From contig NC_039358.1 in the NCBI RefSeq assembly GCF_003573695.1, positions 99,014,117-99,078,116 of the forward strand: a stretch of 64,000 nt of DNA. The letters are read 5' to 3'. The notes beneath the pieces were generated by a model. It did no database searches, was not told the DNA's origin, and saw only the letters and a program-made list of their open reading frames with translations. Positions within the stretch are counted from its first letter, which is position 1, and each line of letters starts with the position of its first letter. Source of the DNA: Papaver somniferum (lineage: Eukaryota; Streptophyta; Magnoliopsida; Ranunculales; Papaveraceae). This document shows positions 1 through 11,830 of this stretch, piece by piece. A program made the position numbers and the translations under genes.

Positions 1-56
1 CAAAATCTTCTAACTCATCTACACATGTCACATCATGCTCACAATCATCACTCACA

Positions 57-404
57 TTGGCAAGTTCACACTTAGAATCATCAACATCATCAACAGATTC
101 ATTCTCATGCATCGGCAAATCAGGAGAAATATCACAATGTGACCTAGGTAGAGAATCAGACACATCAAATATATTTTCATGCATATTAGTGTCTACAGAA
201 GATTCAACTATTCCTATGTCATGTTCATCTTCACAGAATAATTGTACGAATCCCATGTCAATATCAAAATCATATGAATTACAATGAGTATTAGAAAAAA
301 CAACATTCATGAAGGTCGAGGGCGAGAAGCCATATGTTATTGAACCAACAGGTTCCACAATATTTTCATGGCCAAAAACTTGGCAGGCCAGGAAATGTGT
401 ATAA
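57..404 (+). pseudogene. 3' end of an unidentified ORF beside LTR1, one in-frame stop
   Basis: A 76-codon open stretch with many Ser, Thr and acidic residues ends at TGA 285-287. The same frame then continues to a second stop at 402-404 and reads in part EPTGSTIFSWPKTWQARKCV, which looks like real coding sequence. It ends 12 bases before LTR1, so it may be the end of a retroelement ORF on the plus strand. I do not recognise the family. The 5' part lies outside the window. Confidence 0.3.
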
Positions 405-542
405 AAATGATGCAATGGAAACGGGCCTACAGTAATACCGCAAGTGCACGGTCGTCGGTTGTAGCTCGTGCAAGTACGGGTCGATCCACAGAGATCGGGT
501 GTGTTTCGGAAGTGTTTTAGCTAATTGGGTTCCTAGATTTGC

Positions 543-882
543 TTTGGGCTTAGAAGCCCTTTGGAAGTGTTGGGCTTAATGTACTATTGGGTTTGAATGC
601 CCTTTGAATGGATTGGGCTTAGTGGGTTTGTTAAACATAAAATGAACTGAGCCTGGGCTCAGTTATATTTAAAGTGCAAATGGGCTTTGGTTCTTTGTTT
701 AAGCTTTGGGCTCAATCTCACCTGAACAGTGAAATGGCCTTTTACAGTAATTGGGCTTGGTATTTGAGAGTTGGGCTTAACAGAGAACTAGGCTTTGGCC
801 TTGACTATGAATTTGACTTGGGGCCTTACTGAACTGGGCTTTGATTTTGGTCTTACAGTTGGGCTCAGATTGTGCTCTGGGC
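543..882 (+). promoter_or_regulatory. Cluster of eleven TGGGCT motifs in LTR1
   Basis: TGGGCT occurs eleven times in about 340 bases, usually as TTGGGCTTA or TGGGCTCA, with irregular spacing. TGGGCY is the core of plant site II elements, which bind TCP-type factors. The position in the presumed U3 region would suit enhancer use, but this could also be simple repeat expansion. Confidence 0.45.
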
Positions 883-899
883 TTTTGGAAGTGAGCTGT

Positions 900-1125
900 G
901 GAGAGCAAAGCAATCAGCAGCAATGCAACAGCCCAGAGAAGTGGATTGGCAGCGGCAGCTGCAGAGAGGCAAGAAGCAGTGCAGCAGGCACCAGCAGCAG
1001 CAACCTGGTAGAGTAACAGGCACCAGCAGCAGCACACCAGAAGAAGTGGCAGCAGCACAGAAAATGCACAGCAGTGCAGTAACAACAGAGCTGCAGCAGC
1101 AGCTGCAGCTGCTCAAGCAGTGAAC
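900..1125 (+). repeat. CAG/GCA-rich low-complexity block in LTR1
   Basis: The segment is dominated by imperfect CAG, GCAGCA and CAGCAGC runs. It is open in several frames on both strands, giving Gln/Ser-rich or Cys/Leu-rich conceptual peptides. Those ORFs are a composition effect and are not listed as genes. Confidence 0.7.
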
Positions 1126-1857
1126 AAAAAGCAAAGCAGGGGTGCAACAGAGTTGCAGGGCAGGGGGGAACAATCAAGGTAAAAGCAAAACAAAGCAAGA
1201 ACAAAGCTAAACTAAACAGTTGAAGAATGAATTGTGGTTGAGAATGAAGTAGATTATGGATGGGAACTAGGGGTTGAATTCACTCTAATTTTTACTGTGT
1301 ATTCTCCTATAGAAAGTTAAACACAACTATGGTATTATTTCCAAAGCACTAATTGTCTTTCTACAGCACAACTAGTCAAGGGATTATGAATTCAGCTTGA
1401 GTTGCAGCTTATCAGCAGCTCATGAACCTAACTACAAAGCATACTTGGCATACATTGTGAAAGTGAGGTGATGATGAGCTAAGTTCAAGTTTTTCCTAAA
1501 CTTGTTTAGCCTTCTAGAGCAATATATTCAGTGTACTACACAATAAGACACTAGAGATTCATCAAGTCCCTAGCATGGTGGTTTAGAACATGACAAACAT
1601 CATAACAGTGAGTAACAATGAATAGAAAGTCTAACATGAACACACACAAACAAACATTGAACTGAAATTAACATGTGAACACAAACATCTAACACACTAA
1701 CAGGATGCAAATACAATTATAACAAGAACACAAGCATTACAGGAATATCACACATTTAGACATTAACAGTGCAATTTGACATTGGAATTAACCTAACCCA
1801 AATTGGGTGGAAACTTGGCTAGTCCAAGAACAAGTTTTTCATCTCCTACACATTGCC

Positions 1858-1865
1858 TATTTATA
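1858..1865 (+). promoter_or_regulatory. TATA-like box of LTR1
   Basis: TATTTATA lies in a region that aligns by eye with the TATTTATA of the related LTR at 4577-4584. In both, downstream sequence contains CCAAATTAA/CCCAATTAGG, which supports a conserved LTR promoter on the plus strand. Confidence 0.4.
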
Positions 1866-2943
1866 CCCAAATTAACAAATTAGGGTTTCACACACATTTT
1901 TCCCAAAAGTATCAATACACAGTACAATTTAGGGATAAATTATTACCCAAAATTTGGCCTCCAAACTCCAAAAATTGCTCGACCCATGCTCTGAATCGTC
2001 CTTATGATGCTCTTCCTGCTCCTATTGTCCCCTAATTTCTAGCTATTTTACTCACCCCAAAACCTAGGGTTTCAGAGGTTGTGAGATGAAGAAAATAGCT
2101 AGGCTAGGGTGTTGTCGGGTGTTGGAGATGGTGGTGGCAGTGATGGAACTGGTGGTGGGGAAGGAAGCTCGAGGTCTGGTGGTGGCAGTGGGTTGCAGGC
2201 GATGGTGGTGGCAGGACATGGTGTTGCAGAGCCTGTGAAGGAGAAGGTGATGGCAGAGGTGGTCGATGGGTTTGAGGAGAAGGATCTGTTTGGTTGGGTG
2301 TAGGTTCTCGACTGCTTGAGTGTGAGGCGGGCCCATCGTATTTCGATGTCTTGCGATGCTTAGCCGTGGGGTGTGGAGATGGTAGGTAGATCGGACGGCT
2401 AAGGAAGAGGCAGCTTGTAGCGACCGTAGGATGTAAAATACAACGAAGTCAACGGTGCTAGATTGAGTTAGGTGTTGTAGTGTTAGGCGGAATCATCGGG
2501 AGTTGATGCACAGGCATAGGAGAGACCGTTGGATTCAACTACCATCTAATCTGAAGGCTTGGAATTTCAGCGCTGTGGTGCTCGGCAGAAACATCAGATT
2601 TTGATGCTCTATGAAGGAGCGACCGTCGGATGCTCCTGAGAACTGATCTGATGGCTGAGAACGGAGGCGCTTTTGTGTGTAGAAAATGAGGTTGTGCGCA
2701 CCATTCTTCGCGGCTTCCTTGCGTGATTTCTCCCGGCTTTTCACTACTTTTCTGCTCTTTTCGCTCCACGACTCATCCGAACTTTATTTATTACCTAAAA
2801 ATGCAAAATTAATTAATAAAAATATTTATTCTTGAAAACAATGAAAATACAGAATATGGGATAAAATGTAGAATTACTGCACAAAAGATGAGTTAAAATG
2901 CCAACAAAAAGGGATAAATATATACAATATTTGGCACTCATCA

Positions 2944-3725
2944 ACATGGCAATTAGTTAAGACAGAACATCAATCAATATGTATGGCTGTCAGACAAGAA
3001 TTAATGCGCAAATCAGGGAAACATGGATTTATGTGAATGTGAGTCTAAAATACGCAAGGATACATATAGTTGTCAACAGTTCAGAGCTTGACTGTTGGAT
3101 AGTGAAATTATGATTTCAGCAAGCAAAGAGTTCAATCATATATCACAGAATCATGCTTATGGATACCAGATGTTACAGGGGTTTGAGTAATGTTCAGTCA
3201 GGCAGCTAGTGTATCAGCCTATCATGATTTATCATTCACACAAATATAAAGTATAATGAGGTTCGATAATGACACCAACCGGGTTTAGGCACAATAAAAA
3301 CTGTGTTATGTTCCTTTTTCTCCTTTTCCTTTGGCTTGAACAGCAGCACCACATGAACCTGGTTACTCAGAAGAGAATTTCAGTTCCCAGAAATGTGCAG
3401 TTTTAAGCAATATCGATACCAGTATAAACAACCGAGAGTAATTTACTGCATGACAATGAGTTACTCCACTTGGTTATTTAAGACAGACAAGTTATCAGTG
3501 ACAGGACAGGACAAGGACAATAAAACAGGATGAAGTAGTTACATAATTGAAATTATAGACAAGTATGAGAATGCAAGAATGTCTAAATTGATATATTACA
3601 GGATGATGAAATGCAATTACTTACTCTGCGTTATGCTAATTTCTACAGATGCACTTTGCATGAAAGAAAGCTACAAAATCTAAGGTATGCTATGAGAATG
3701 TTCAACTACTGAAACTTGGTAGGTC
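2944..3725. other. Unassigned spacer between two related LTRs
   Basis: About 780 bases between LTR1 and LTR2 without a convincing ORF or structural RNA. It could be leftover internal sequence of an element or unrelated DNA. I see no clear PBS next to the end of LTR1. Confidence 0.4.
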
Positions 3726-5425
3726 TGTAAACAAGCCTACAATAACACCTTCAAGTGCACAGTGTCGATATGCAACACAGGGCAAGCACAGGTCTATCCA
3801 CATGAACTTGGTGGGTGTAAGGTTGAAGTTATGGTCTTACTACAACTGATTTAGAACAAAGAGTAACCAAAAAGGGGGGTTTGTTTGCCGATACGGCTAG
3901 ATGTTGCAGAGATTAACTAAGAAAGCAAATAAAATTGTAAACAAGCAGATAAATGGATACTAGGGCAGTCGAATCCACCTATTAGCCTACACTGAGTCAA
4001 TTCAGTCTCGATAATGTTCTTGTCCCTTGTAATGGACACCAGTCAAGATGTAAGTCTGTCGTTTATCCAGGGAGGTCACAAATGAAGGGTTTAATGTCAA
4101 CTAAGGTCACTAACTAATCCCTAGTATTAGTTGTCTTCTTACAGTACAACTAATCACAGACCAATTTGATAACTTAGATAATTAAACCTTCCCTAAGATG
4201 GATATTGTAATCACAATTAGGGTATCTTTCCAAAGCACTAACTATATGATTAAGGCACGATTAGTCAAGGGATCCAAAACAGTCAGTGGAGCATGAATTC
4301 CAGCACATTCATCACAGAAGTATTCTAACTACGATGGCATAACGTACACTGTAAAAGTAAAATGATGAAGAGCTCAGATTATATTTATCCTAAACAAGTA
4401 AAGCACAATAAGAACAATATCAAAAACATGAATCAAACTTAGCAGTACATTAATGGTTTTATCTGAACCCTAACAAAAGTAATTAGAACATGATGAAGAA
4501 AATAAAAAATAAATTTATACTACTGCTTGGTGCACCGGCTAATCCGGGCATGAGTTTTGCACACAATTCTCATCCTTATTTATACATGAAAATCTCCCAA
4601 TTAGGCTTCAATTCACAAATTGATAGAGACCCACTCACCATAATTGCTTCTCTGACCATTCTTCTTCTTCAATTCAACTCTGAAAGATATTAATTTGATG
4701 TTCCTCAACAATAGAAGATAAATCTAGCCCTAGCTTTCTCAATCTTATCTTCTAGGGTTACTGTTCTTGATAAGAAAAGAGATAAGATTGAGAGAGGTAG
4801 TGATTAGAGGTTTAATTTTTTCTCAGAGAGGTGGTTGTGTGCAGATATGGTGGGGGCGATGGTGTTAATGGAGGGAGAGTTGCACGTGGAGGTTCTGTGA
4901 AAGAGAGAAAGAAATGAAGATGGAGTTGGAGTTGGAGTTGGGTTCTGTTCGATTAGAGAAAGGGAATAGGCAGATGCATCAAGATTTGATGTCTCGAGTG
5001 GAGGTGTTGTTGGATGATAAGTAGTTGTATCAAATCTGACGGTTCAGGTATGGAAACGGGTTTGGATCTCGGGTTTAGGTTTTGAGTTCTCTACCGGGCC
5101 CATTGGTCGGTTCAGCTTGCAAGCGGCTTGCGGGTGAGTTGCAAGCGGATTGCGACTGCTCTTTGCGTGATGTTCCTTCGCGCTTCACTGCCTTCTAGCA
5201 TGGTTCTTGCTTTCTGCTTCTGACCACTAAATTCCCTGCTCTTTTGGTTTCTCAATTCATCCAAGCTTTATTTAGTACCTAAAAACACAAAACTAATTAG
5301 TACAAGTATTTATTCTTGAAAACAATGAAAACACGGAATTTGGGATAATATGAGGATTTAAAGCACAAAAATGAGATAATTGCCAATAAAACGTTATAGA
5401 ATTATACACTATTTGGCACTCATTA
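3726..5425 (+). repeat. Second copy of the long LTR (LTR2), shorter variant
   Basis: It starts TGTAAACAAGCCTACAATAA and ends TTTGGCACTCATTA, matching the ends of LTR1 with a degraded CA terminus. It lacks the CAG-rich block and most of the TGGGCT cluster, which explains the length of about 1.7 kb against 2.5 kb. A TATA-like box lies at 4577-4584. The ORF at 4490-4693 overlaps the promoter and is not considered a gene. Confidence 0.5.
4737..4793. repeat. 14-bp perfect inverted repeat, 29-base loop
   Basis: TCTCAATCTTATCT at 4737-4750 is the exact reverse complement of 4780-4793. It lies about 150 bases downstream of the TATA-like box of LTR2, so it would sit in the leader of an LTR transcript. 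Confidence 0.7.
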
Positions 5426-6399
5426 TCCGACTCCTTCATCGAGGCAATTCGCTGGTGCTAGTTTTTCTTCTTCGCAGAAGCGCCGATGTGGTCGTGTAGT
5501 TTGCTATTGTACTATGATCATTATTGATTACATTTCTTTTGAGTACTTTTTGTGAATTTTTTGTAATTTCTTGTAATCCGAGGTATGTAATCAACTTCTA
5601 TGAATGGAACAATCAACCTCTTACTATGTATATTGTTTTCTTGCCCCTGCATTTTATCTTTTTTAGTTAATGTTATGTGTGGATGAGTGTTTGATCGTAG
5701 AGTCACAAAGGGGTACTTTGTGTTACATGTGGACCGACCTGTCACCCCGTCGACCAATCCCGTGCCAGGGGATTACCTAACGGTGGGGGTTTGAAAACTT
5801 GCAGAGATATGATGTATAAAATATTTACAAAATATTCATTCTGTTGAGCTTCCAATGGAAAGCCATGATTGGTATCTCTTTTTGATGGAAGCCTTTCCCT
5901 TGGTCATACACTCATAAACACTGACAGGGGAGTCCAGAGAGATTGCATGCAAGTGCTTTCCCCAGTATGATTATTTGGGACCGCTGGTGTTTGTGCTGGT
6001 TCTCTGTATGTTGGGACTAGTAGTGCTTGTCCCGGTCCATGGTAACCTCATTGATGAAAGAGATAAACAAAGGATTGCTCGTTGACCAAAATTAAGGTTT
6101 TGAATTTAGAATTATCTCTTCTAGTAGCCATACTGAGAATTATCTCAGTATCCTCGTTGTTGCTTCGAGGAGACTGAGATAAACAAAGAATTGTTGAATT
6201 CATTGATAGTTGAGGCATGCTACTCATATGTCGGAGATAAAAACATGATGATCTGATATGCCCCATTCTTCTTATGGTGCTCTTGGCGAAGGTGCAGTGC
6301 TATGTTGCTCAAGGACAGTATGGCTTGAGATAGGTAGCGTTCCATGGGTCAGAGGATTTATCATTTCATGTTGCGCAGGTACTAAGAACCCTTCCATGC
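5426..6399. other. Unassigned, no recognised gene
   Basis: About 970 bases with only short ORFs on both strands. Part of it may be the degraded 3' flank of the gypsy element whose pol end lies at 6400-6545, but I see no boundary motif. Confidence 0.35.
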
Positions 6400-6545
6400 T
6401 ACATTGTGAATTACATAGAGTCCTCCCCAAGTTGGTGGTAGCTTTCCCCATTTATTATGACGGTAGTATTTCGGGATGAGACGAAGTACATACTGCCCGT
6501 CTACAAAGTTATGAATCTAAAACTTTTTGTTGTTGTATAAGTCAA
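6400..6545 (-). pseudogene. Ty3/gypsy pol C-terminal remnant
   Basis: The reverse strand reads GQYVLRLIPKYYRHNKWGK followed by LPPTWGG. This is clearly similar to the end of the larger gypsy pol in this window (EGQYVLRTIPRYQREKKWGK at about 19430-19510). Upstream residues NNKKF..IHNFVDG also match but need a frame change. Only the tail of the integrase C-terminal region survives, so this is a dead fragment of the same broad (Tat) lineage. Confidence 0.65.
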
Positions 6546-7309
6546 AAAATATACGAGGGTTAGTCGGGTAATATAACTGGTTCGACTATGAGAAAGGGAG
6601 GCTGATGAGGAAAAGTCCTTTCCTAAACTAAGATGATAGTCGTTCAAAGACTTCTCCGGTCACATATGAAAGGTAGGGTTGTTCTAGGAGGGAAGCCGAA
6701 AGAGATGAGATTAGAGTTTCTCAGTTGCAAAGAGTTGCAGACGAATAGACTCTAAGAGAGAGAGAGAGAGTTGCAGATAACTTGTTGTTGTTCAGTGGTG
6801 TGTTTTATTTAGAATGACCATCCGTAGTTCTATTTATATCTATGCAAAACCCCAGTCTCTAGTCGGTGGGATAATGATAAGGAGAAATGATCATCGCCTT
6901 CTCCTAAATCCCAGGAATAACTAAGGATAGATAACTTATTTGACCATCCTTTGTATGTGATGTGTCGTGTGATGTGTTAGCATTCTCGCGAGATGTCACA
7001 ACTTTGTGTTTGCACGTAGAGGTCTTCTAGAGTCATGTGAAGAGATCCAGAAGGCTTGTTATAGCCGTGTGTATCATGTGGAGAGCAAAATCTTGGCTGA
7101 GCCCTATCCTTCATCTAATTGTGGATGTCCTTTTTTAGGTGAAGGAGTGTAGGCTGGCTCTGTGAAGAGACTCAGGGAAAGTTTGGGCCCAAGGAGGTGC
7201 TATGATCTGAAAGTGAGCATCATGACTAAGGTGTCATCAACCTATCGTTATCGTACTTGCGAGCTGTCATCGACCATTGTGATGGCCATCAATGCGCAAC
7301 AGAGGCAAG

Positions 7310-7500
7310 GTTTTGGGGTAACACTAAGGAGTTCGCAGATTTGTTGAGAGACTCTTGGTAATGCTAAGGAGTCTCATGCTCGATCGAAAACCCGTGGTAA
7401 CGCTAAGGAGTCTTATTGATATATCAGAGATCCTTGATGAACCTTGGAGTTTATCATAGTCTATCGGCTAAAGACCCGGGATAACGTTGAGGAGTCTTTA
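7310..7500. repeat. Degenerate tandem repeat, GGTAAYGCTAAGGAGTCT core
   Basis: The core recurs near 7317, 7358, 7394 and, more diverged, 7480. Spacing is uneven (36 to 86 bases), suggesting an old minisatellite with indels. Confidence 0.65.
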
Positions 7501-7589
7501 AGGTTGAGCGTGGCTGGTCATGTGAGAGAGTGAGCCTTTACCTTGGAGTGATAACAGATTTTCATTTGGGAGTGACATGGGATCTTCTC

Positions 7590-7775
7590 CTTTGAACGAT
7601 GAAGACTCTTCGCCTTTGAATGATGCAGACTCTTCGACTTGAAGCCATGGAGTCTCTCTGCCTAGGAGAAATGGAGGATCTTCGTCTCGGAGCAATGAAG
7701 TCTCTTCGTCTCTGAGTGATGAAGCTCTCCACCTCGGAGTGATGAAAGCTCTCTGCCTCGGAGTGATCAAATCTC
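7590..7775. repeat. Degenerate minisatellite, period about 29-30 bases
   Basis: Roughly six or seven copies of a unit like CTCTTCGCCTYGGAGTGATG. The reverse-strand ORF across it reads as a Ser/Glu-rich repeat and is probably not a gene. Confidence 0.65.
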
Positions 7776-8100
7776 TACGGGTCTAATCAGGATTCTTCAG
7801 CTTTGAATTAGCATTTCTTTCTTTAGGATTTGAATTTCATGATCCTTTCTTGGGCTTCATACTGTTTAAGTTCACACACTCCTCTGCATGTTCTAATGTA
7901 TTCAGGGGACTGAGTACCTCAACTAGGTTAGACATTTTGGCAGAGTTACGATTTTGCCTTGGACTGCTAAAATTATAATTTTACCCTTGGGATGTAAAAT
8001 GAGTGTTTTACCCTTGGTTCAAAAATCATCATCTATATTAAGTCCCCTACTCAGAGCGAAACCGTAAGTGTTGCGTGTTGAGTATATATATGGTGTGTAC

Positions 8101-8499
8101 CTTTCTCGTAAGATCCCAATTACTTTTGTCGAAAACGCTTCATCGTTTTGCTGAATCACCTTCTTTCGTTCTGTCAACTGCATCTCATGAAATATGATTT
8201 TGACAAGAGTTTTACTGAGGCATAGTTTATTCTGAGATTGCTAGCTGTGAGCCAGGGAATAGTTTGTGACATCTACACACAAGTCCTCAGTGTTGACATA
8301 TCTTCATTTGTAAGCTTTCTTTGACTTAGCCCCGATCCTAAACACTCCTACTCATGTATTTTCACGTCATTTTTGAACGACAACACAGCAGAGGCATGCT
8401 TGGCGCGACGTTTTCCTGCCATGAACTTCAGCCTAAGTAAAGACTTTTGATACCTAATGCCTCTAACAGACAAGCCTATTTGATTTCCCTTTTGATGTG
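8101..8499. other. Unassigned spacer
   Basis: Mixed-composition DNA between the LTR-like region and the Sirevirus-like LTR. I see no ORF of note and no element terminus. Confidence 0.35.
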
Positions 8500-10043
8500 T
8501 TCTAATCTAGGTCTGGAAATATGTTTGCAGTAGACAAATATAGCATACCTCACGGATCTGGAACACTTACACTCTTATCAAAGAGAAGCCTAACCACCAC
8601 TCAAGAACAATCCAAACAAATCAAAGAAGAATTTAGATATCTATCTTGAAGAATCACAAAGTCTGAGATGAAGAGAACTTAATGATTTTTATCTGTCTTG
8701 TTCCTAATCTAGAGTTCATGAACTTCAATAACTAGTTGAACAATATCCATATACAAGAATTATCAGGTAAAAAGATAGTCTGATCGGGCTTTATGAATCC
8801 CTAAGTGGAGTCTTCAAAGTCGTAACCTAATTCAGTTGTAAAGAAACTTAGGTTATATAGGAAAACTACAAATTTTCTACTAGGACAAAAGAGTTCCATG
8901 GATTAATAAATCCATTTGCAAGAGTCTCTCTATTTATAGATTTTCAAGGCTACAGATACTTTTGAATTCAAGCTAAGTTAGCCTGAGTTTAAGAAAACAC
9001 TTTCACAGTCTAGATGAATTACAAGTTAAGAATTCATGTAATCATGTGAAAAGTCTGTCTTGATATTACACAGAAGAATATGCATTATGGTCCGAATAGT
9101 TACAGAACCGTGCAAAATGATAATTCTTAGTGTCTAAGTAAGATTGTGAAGTTAAAAGCAATAATATTGTTCAATAACACTCAATCCTAAACAATGACCC
9201 ACAAGTCCAAAGTGATTTTGTGAATAAAGTTTTTTTAGAAGTGTCTATAAGAGTTTTACAAAAGTGAACTTAGTCATACATGGCAGTTCGTGAGCTTTTA
9301 CTATCTGAAACGAGGAAGGTATGCAAACTGGGTATGCATACCTCTTGGTAGTTCCCAAATTCATATCCAAAGGGTATGCATACCGAGTATGCGTACCTCA
9401 ATGCAGTTCGCGAAGTCAGAACAAACGGGTATACGTACGGTACCTTCCACCATTCCCGTACTCGTATGGAAAGGTTATGCATATTGGGTATGTGTACCTT
9501 GCTCCAAGCAGTTCTGTAATTCCCACATATTCAAATTTGAAACATTCCCGATAGCCGTAGACAGTTTGCACTGTTTGCTTGGGCAATTTCCAAATGATCA
9601 ACTTGAACAAAAATAGTATGTGAACAATAAACTGTTATAACTAAGATTGCTAAGGATCTGTGAACATCCATTGCTTCAGTTATATTTCGAGAGTTTAACC
9701 AAGATAATCTTCAACTCGAAATTTCTTCTTTGCAATATTGAATCTGCTAAAATTATGAGACAACGTTTCATAAGGTAGAATAGTAGATACGATGAGTAAA
9801 TATTATAAGTCAGTCTTCACATACCTCTTTGTTGATGAAGTTCTCGCAAATATTCTTTTTTATTCTTTGGTCTTCAACCTTTGAGGGTTAATCAGTGATA
9901 TCTGATACTCATCTATGGCACTCTAATCCTAGTTTGAGACTTGACTTTACTAGACGATAAATCAAGATGTAGTTTTGTACAACTAACATTGACAACAAGC
10001 TTGAGATAACAAAACTTATAAGTTCGACCCAATGATGCTCTAA
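8500..10043 (-). repeat. Truncated Sirevirus-like (Ty1/copia) LTR, reverse strand
   Basis: The right end (AAGCTTGAGATA..GTTCGACC..GCTCTAATA) matches the right end of the well-defined LTR at 40949-43331 (AAGCTTGAGATAGC..GTTCGACC..GCTCTAACA), which is the U3 start on the reverse strand. A reverse-strand TATA-like CTATAAATAG lies near 8929-8938. A palindrome cluster lies at 9331-9510. The left end is not defined. ORFs at 9270-9616 on both strands come from the palindromic repeats and are not genes. Confidence 0.55.
9331..9510. repeat. Cluster of GGTATGCATACC palindromes in the LTR
   Basis: Perfect 12-bp palindromes GGTATGCATACC occur at 9331-9342 and 9373-9384. Degenerate relatives follow: GTATGCGTAC at 9387, GGTATACGTACGGTACC near 9428, TTATGCATATT near 9476 and GGTATGTGTACC near 9488. 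Sireviruses are known for repeated palindromic motifs upstream of the LTR promoter. Here the cluster lies on the U3 side of the TATA-like box. Confidence 0.7.
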
Positions 10044-10220
10044 TAGGGCCCACTTCAACTGTTAGAGTTACTTCACCTATTGGGTATGTCTTGGACCCAT
10101 TAAATCCCAAAATAGTTGAGTCATTGCTTCTTAGAGCTCATTCTCTTGTTAATTTTAATTGTTCAGATTCTTGGAGATAGATGATGTCATAGGTGGATCC
10201 TTGATATATCATGATTTTTC

Positions 10221-10571
10221 TTAAAAACCTCGTCGTCTATGATCAACTCCAGCTAAGTCCTTCTTGGTGAATCTGATGCAGTCATGTGGTAGGAGCAGAC
10301 CTTCGCAGCTAGGGTGAATACCTGCAACATTAACTTCCAGGTGCTTTCGCTTTCTATCAATTGGGCCAGATGTGGGAACTGTCTCATCTCTAGGTACTGA
10401 ATGTATCATACTGACACATCCTTTGACATGTACAGCAGAAGATCTCCCATTATGGCCTTGTTATTGGTGAACACACTCTGTCAGACATCTCTCGCTTGCC
10501 ATGATTTCTATGAACCTGATTAAGTTCTTATAATTGTTGGTGAAGTGTCCAGTCATCTCATGATAGAAGCA
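10221..10571 (-). pseudogene. Ty3/gypsy gag zinc-knuckle and protease-start remnant
   Basis: On the reverse strand, CFYHEMTGHFTNNYKNLIRF resembles the gag zinc knuckle of Tat-type gypsy elements (C-x2-H-x4-GH-T-x2-C), with the last Cys replaced by Tyr. After one stop, the reading DCIRFTKKDLAGVDHRRRG resembles the family's stretch between gag and the protease (I.F...DL.GV..PH). RT and integrase are absent, and the piece abuts the copia LTR at 10043. Confidence 0.5.
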
Positions 10572-11309
10572 TTAAGACTTTCCTTTTACTTCAGATCTCA
10601 GCTTTCTCATAGAGACGAAATATGGCTTACCCTGGAGACAGATACCAAAGTTTATTGCAAATTCTAAACAAAACTATGACATACCTTGGGAATTCAGAGG
10701 TACAGTAGAGGGCATTCTGCACTTTTTGGAAGTTTGGGATTGTGATCAAATAAATTTTCCAAAGCCTTTGGCTAAACATGCCCGACATAAGGGCATTAAC
10801 ATTTGGCTGGATAAATCCAAGTTTTATCTTTCATTTTATATCGCCAAACATTGCTAGTTTCACTCATTAATGAAATTTTCATTTCTGTATCAAAATAAAA
10901 TAAGATTAGGAAAATCTTGGTAATATATTATGGAAATATAATAGGAGACTATATTTAGGACATATATATTTAGGCTATTTGAGTTATATTAGGAATCGAA
11001 TGTCTTGAGAAACAAGTCTGTAATTATATAAAAAGACCTTGAATGATTAATGAGAAAAGTAGACATTCAAGGTATCAACAACCTAAAAACTCAATACCAT
11101 CCCTCACTCCAGAATAAAAGTAGTACTGGTGGAGCTTACCCTCTCTCCTATTGGTTGGTGAGTGTAACCGCGCGCTCTCATTGGCTCGGAGAAAAACCAT
11201 TCGTATTCGTCGGATGAATTTCGTGAGATATGTTGCGTTGATCTGAAAACGTGCGGTGTAAATTGGGTGGGTGGTTGGGACACACACGACGGACGACCAC
11301 CATTATTTA
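10572..11309. other. Unassigned; possible LTR-type sequence
   Basis: No recognised protein. Positions 10920-11080 contain ATATAAAAAGACC followed by CAAGGTATCAACAA, which recalls a copia promoter, R region and tRNA-Met PBS (GGTATCA). No LTR boundary could be shown. Confidence 0.25.
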
Positions 11310-11830
11310 GAAAATTGCTATATTAATTTCATGTATTTATTATGAAAATCCAGAAAATAAAGTAAACTACTATATTAATTTCGGACATTTATGATTAAAA
11401 TAAAAAAAATCAGTTCAACATTTAATAATATGAATAATTAGTTAATGGAATAAAATAATAAGATTTATATACGGAATAAAATAATAAGATTTATATTTTT
11501 GAATCTTTTATAATTTCAAGTATTTATTATAAAAAATCCAGAAAATAATAAAAAAATTACTATATTAATTTCGTACATTTATGACTAAACAAAATAAAAT
11601 CACTTCAACATATTTTTGGAATAAATAATAAGATTAATATTTTTTGAATCTTTTATAAGGAAGAAAAATCTCAATTCAACATATTTATGGAATAAAATAA
11701 TAATATTTATATTTATTGAATCTTTTATAAGGAAAAAAAATATAGAAATGACAAAGAAAACTACTATATTAGTTTCGGAAATTTATGATAGAAAAAAATG
11801 TTCAATATATCTGTAAATCTTATACATAAA
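11310..11830. repeat. AT-rich diverged tandem repeat, about 190-base units
   Basis: The phrase CTATATTAATTTCGGACATTTATGA recurs near 11325, 11375, 11562 and 11763, each time followed by an A-rich run, TTCAACAT and often GGAATAAAATAATAAG..TTTGAATCTTTTATA. It is very AT-rich and non-coding. The array is too diverged for exact unit borders by eye. Confidence 0.6.

Larger units (their letters stand above)
416..2943 (+). repeat. Long LTR (LTR1), probably Ty3/gypsy, Tat/Ogre-like
   Basis: The segment starts TGGAAAC..GCCTACA and ends TTTGGCACTCATCA, a TG...CA pair. A second copy at 3726-5425 shares both ends, including GCCTACARTAAYACC and an internal GTCGATCCACAGAGA-like block at about 480-495. A TATA-like TATTTATA at 1858-1865 puts a U3 of about 1.4 kb before the promoter, supporting plus orientation. 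Assignment to Tat/Ogre rests on the resemblance of the CCACAGAGA block and the size to that lineage. No target-site duplication was identified. The left neighbour may be the coding end of the same element. Confidence 0.5.
6546..8100 (-). repeat. LTR-like region with reverse-strand TATA and minisatellites
   Basis: This stretch adjoins the gypsy pol remnant. It has a (GA)n microsatellite at about 6752-6770 and a reverse-strand TATA-like GATATAAATA (6831-6840). Two tandem arrays (7310-7500 and 7590-7775) follow. There is no credible protein gene; the ORFs at 7162-7347 and 7498-7770 follow the repeats. A gypsy LTR is the best guess, but no TG...CA ends were fixed. Confidence 0.35.

Noticed and set aside
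865..1204. Overlapping ORFs of 73-102 codons on both strands
   Set aside because: They follow the CAG/GCA-rich composition of LTR1; Cys/Leu- or Gln/Ser-rich conceptual products in every frame are expected from such repeats.
9270..9616. Four overlapping ORFs, one of 108 aa
   Set aside because: They coincide with the GTATGCATAC palindrome cluster, which reads similarly on both strands; no domain seen.
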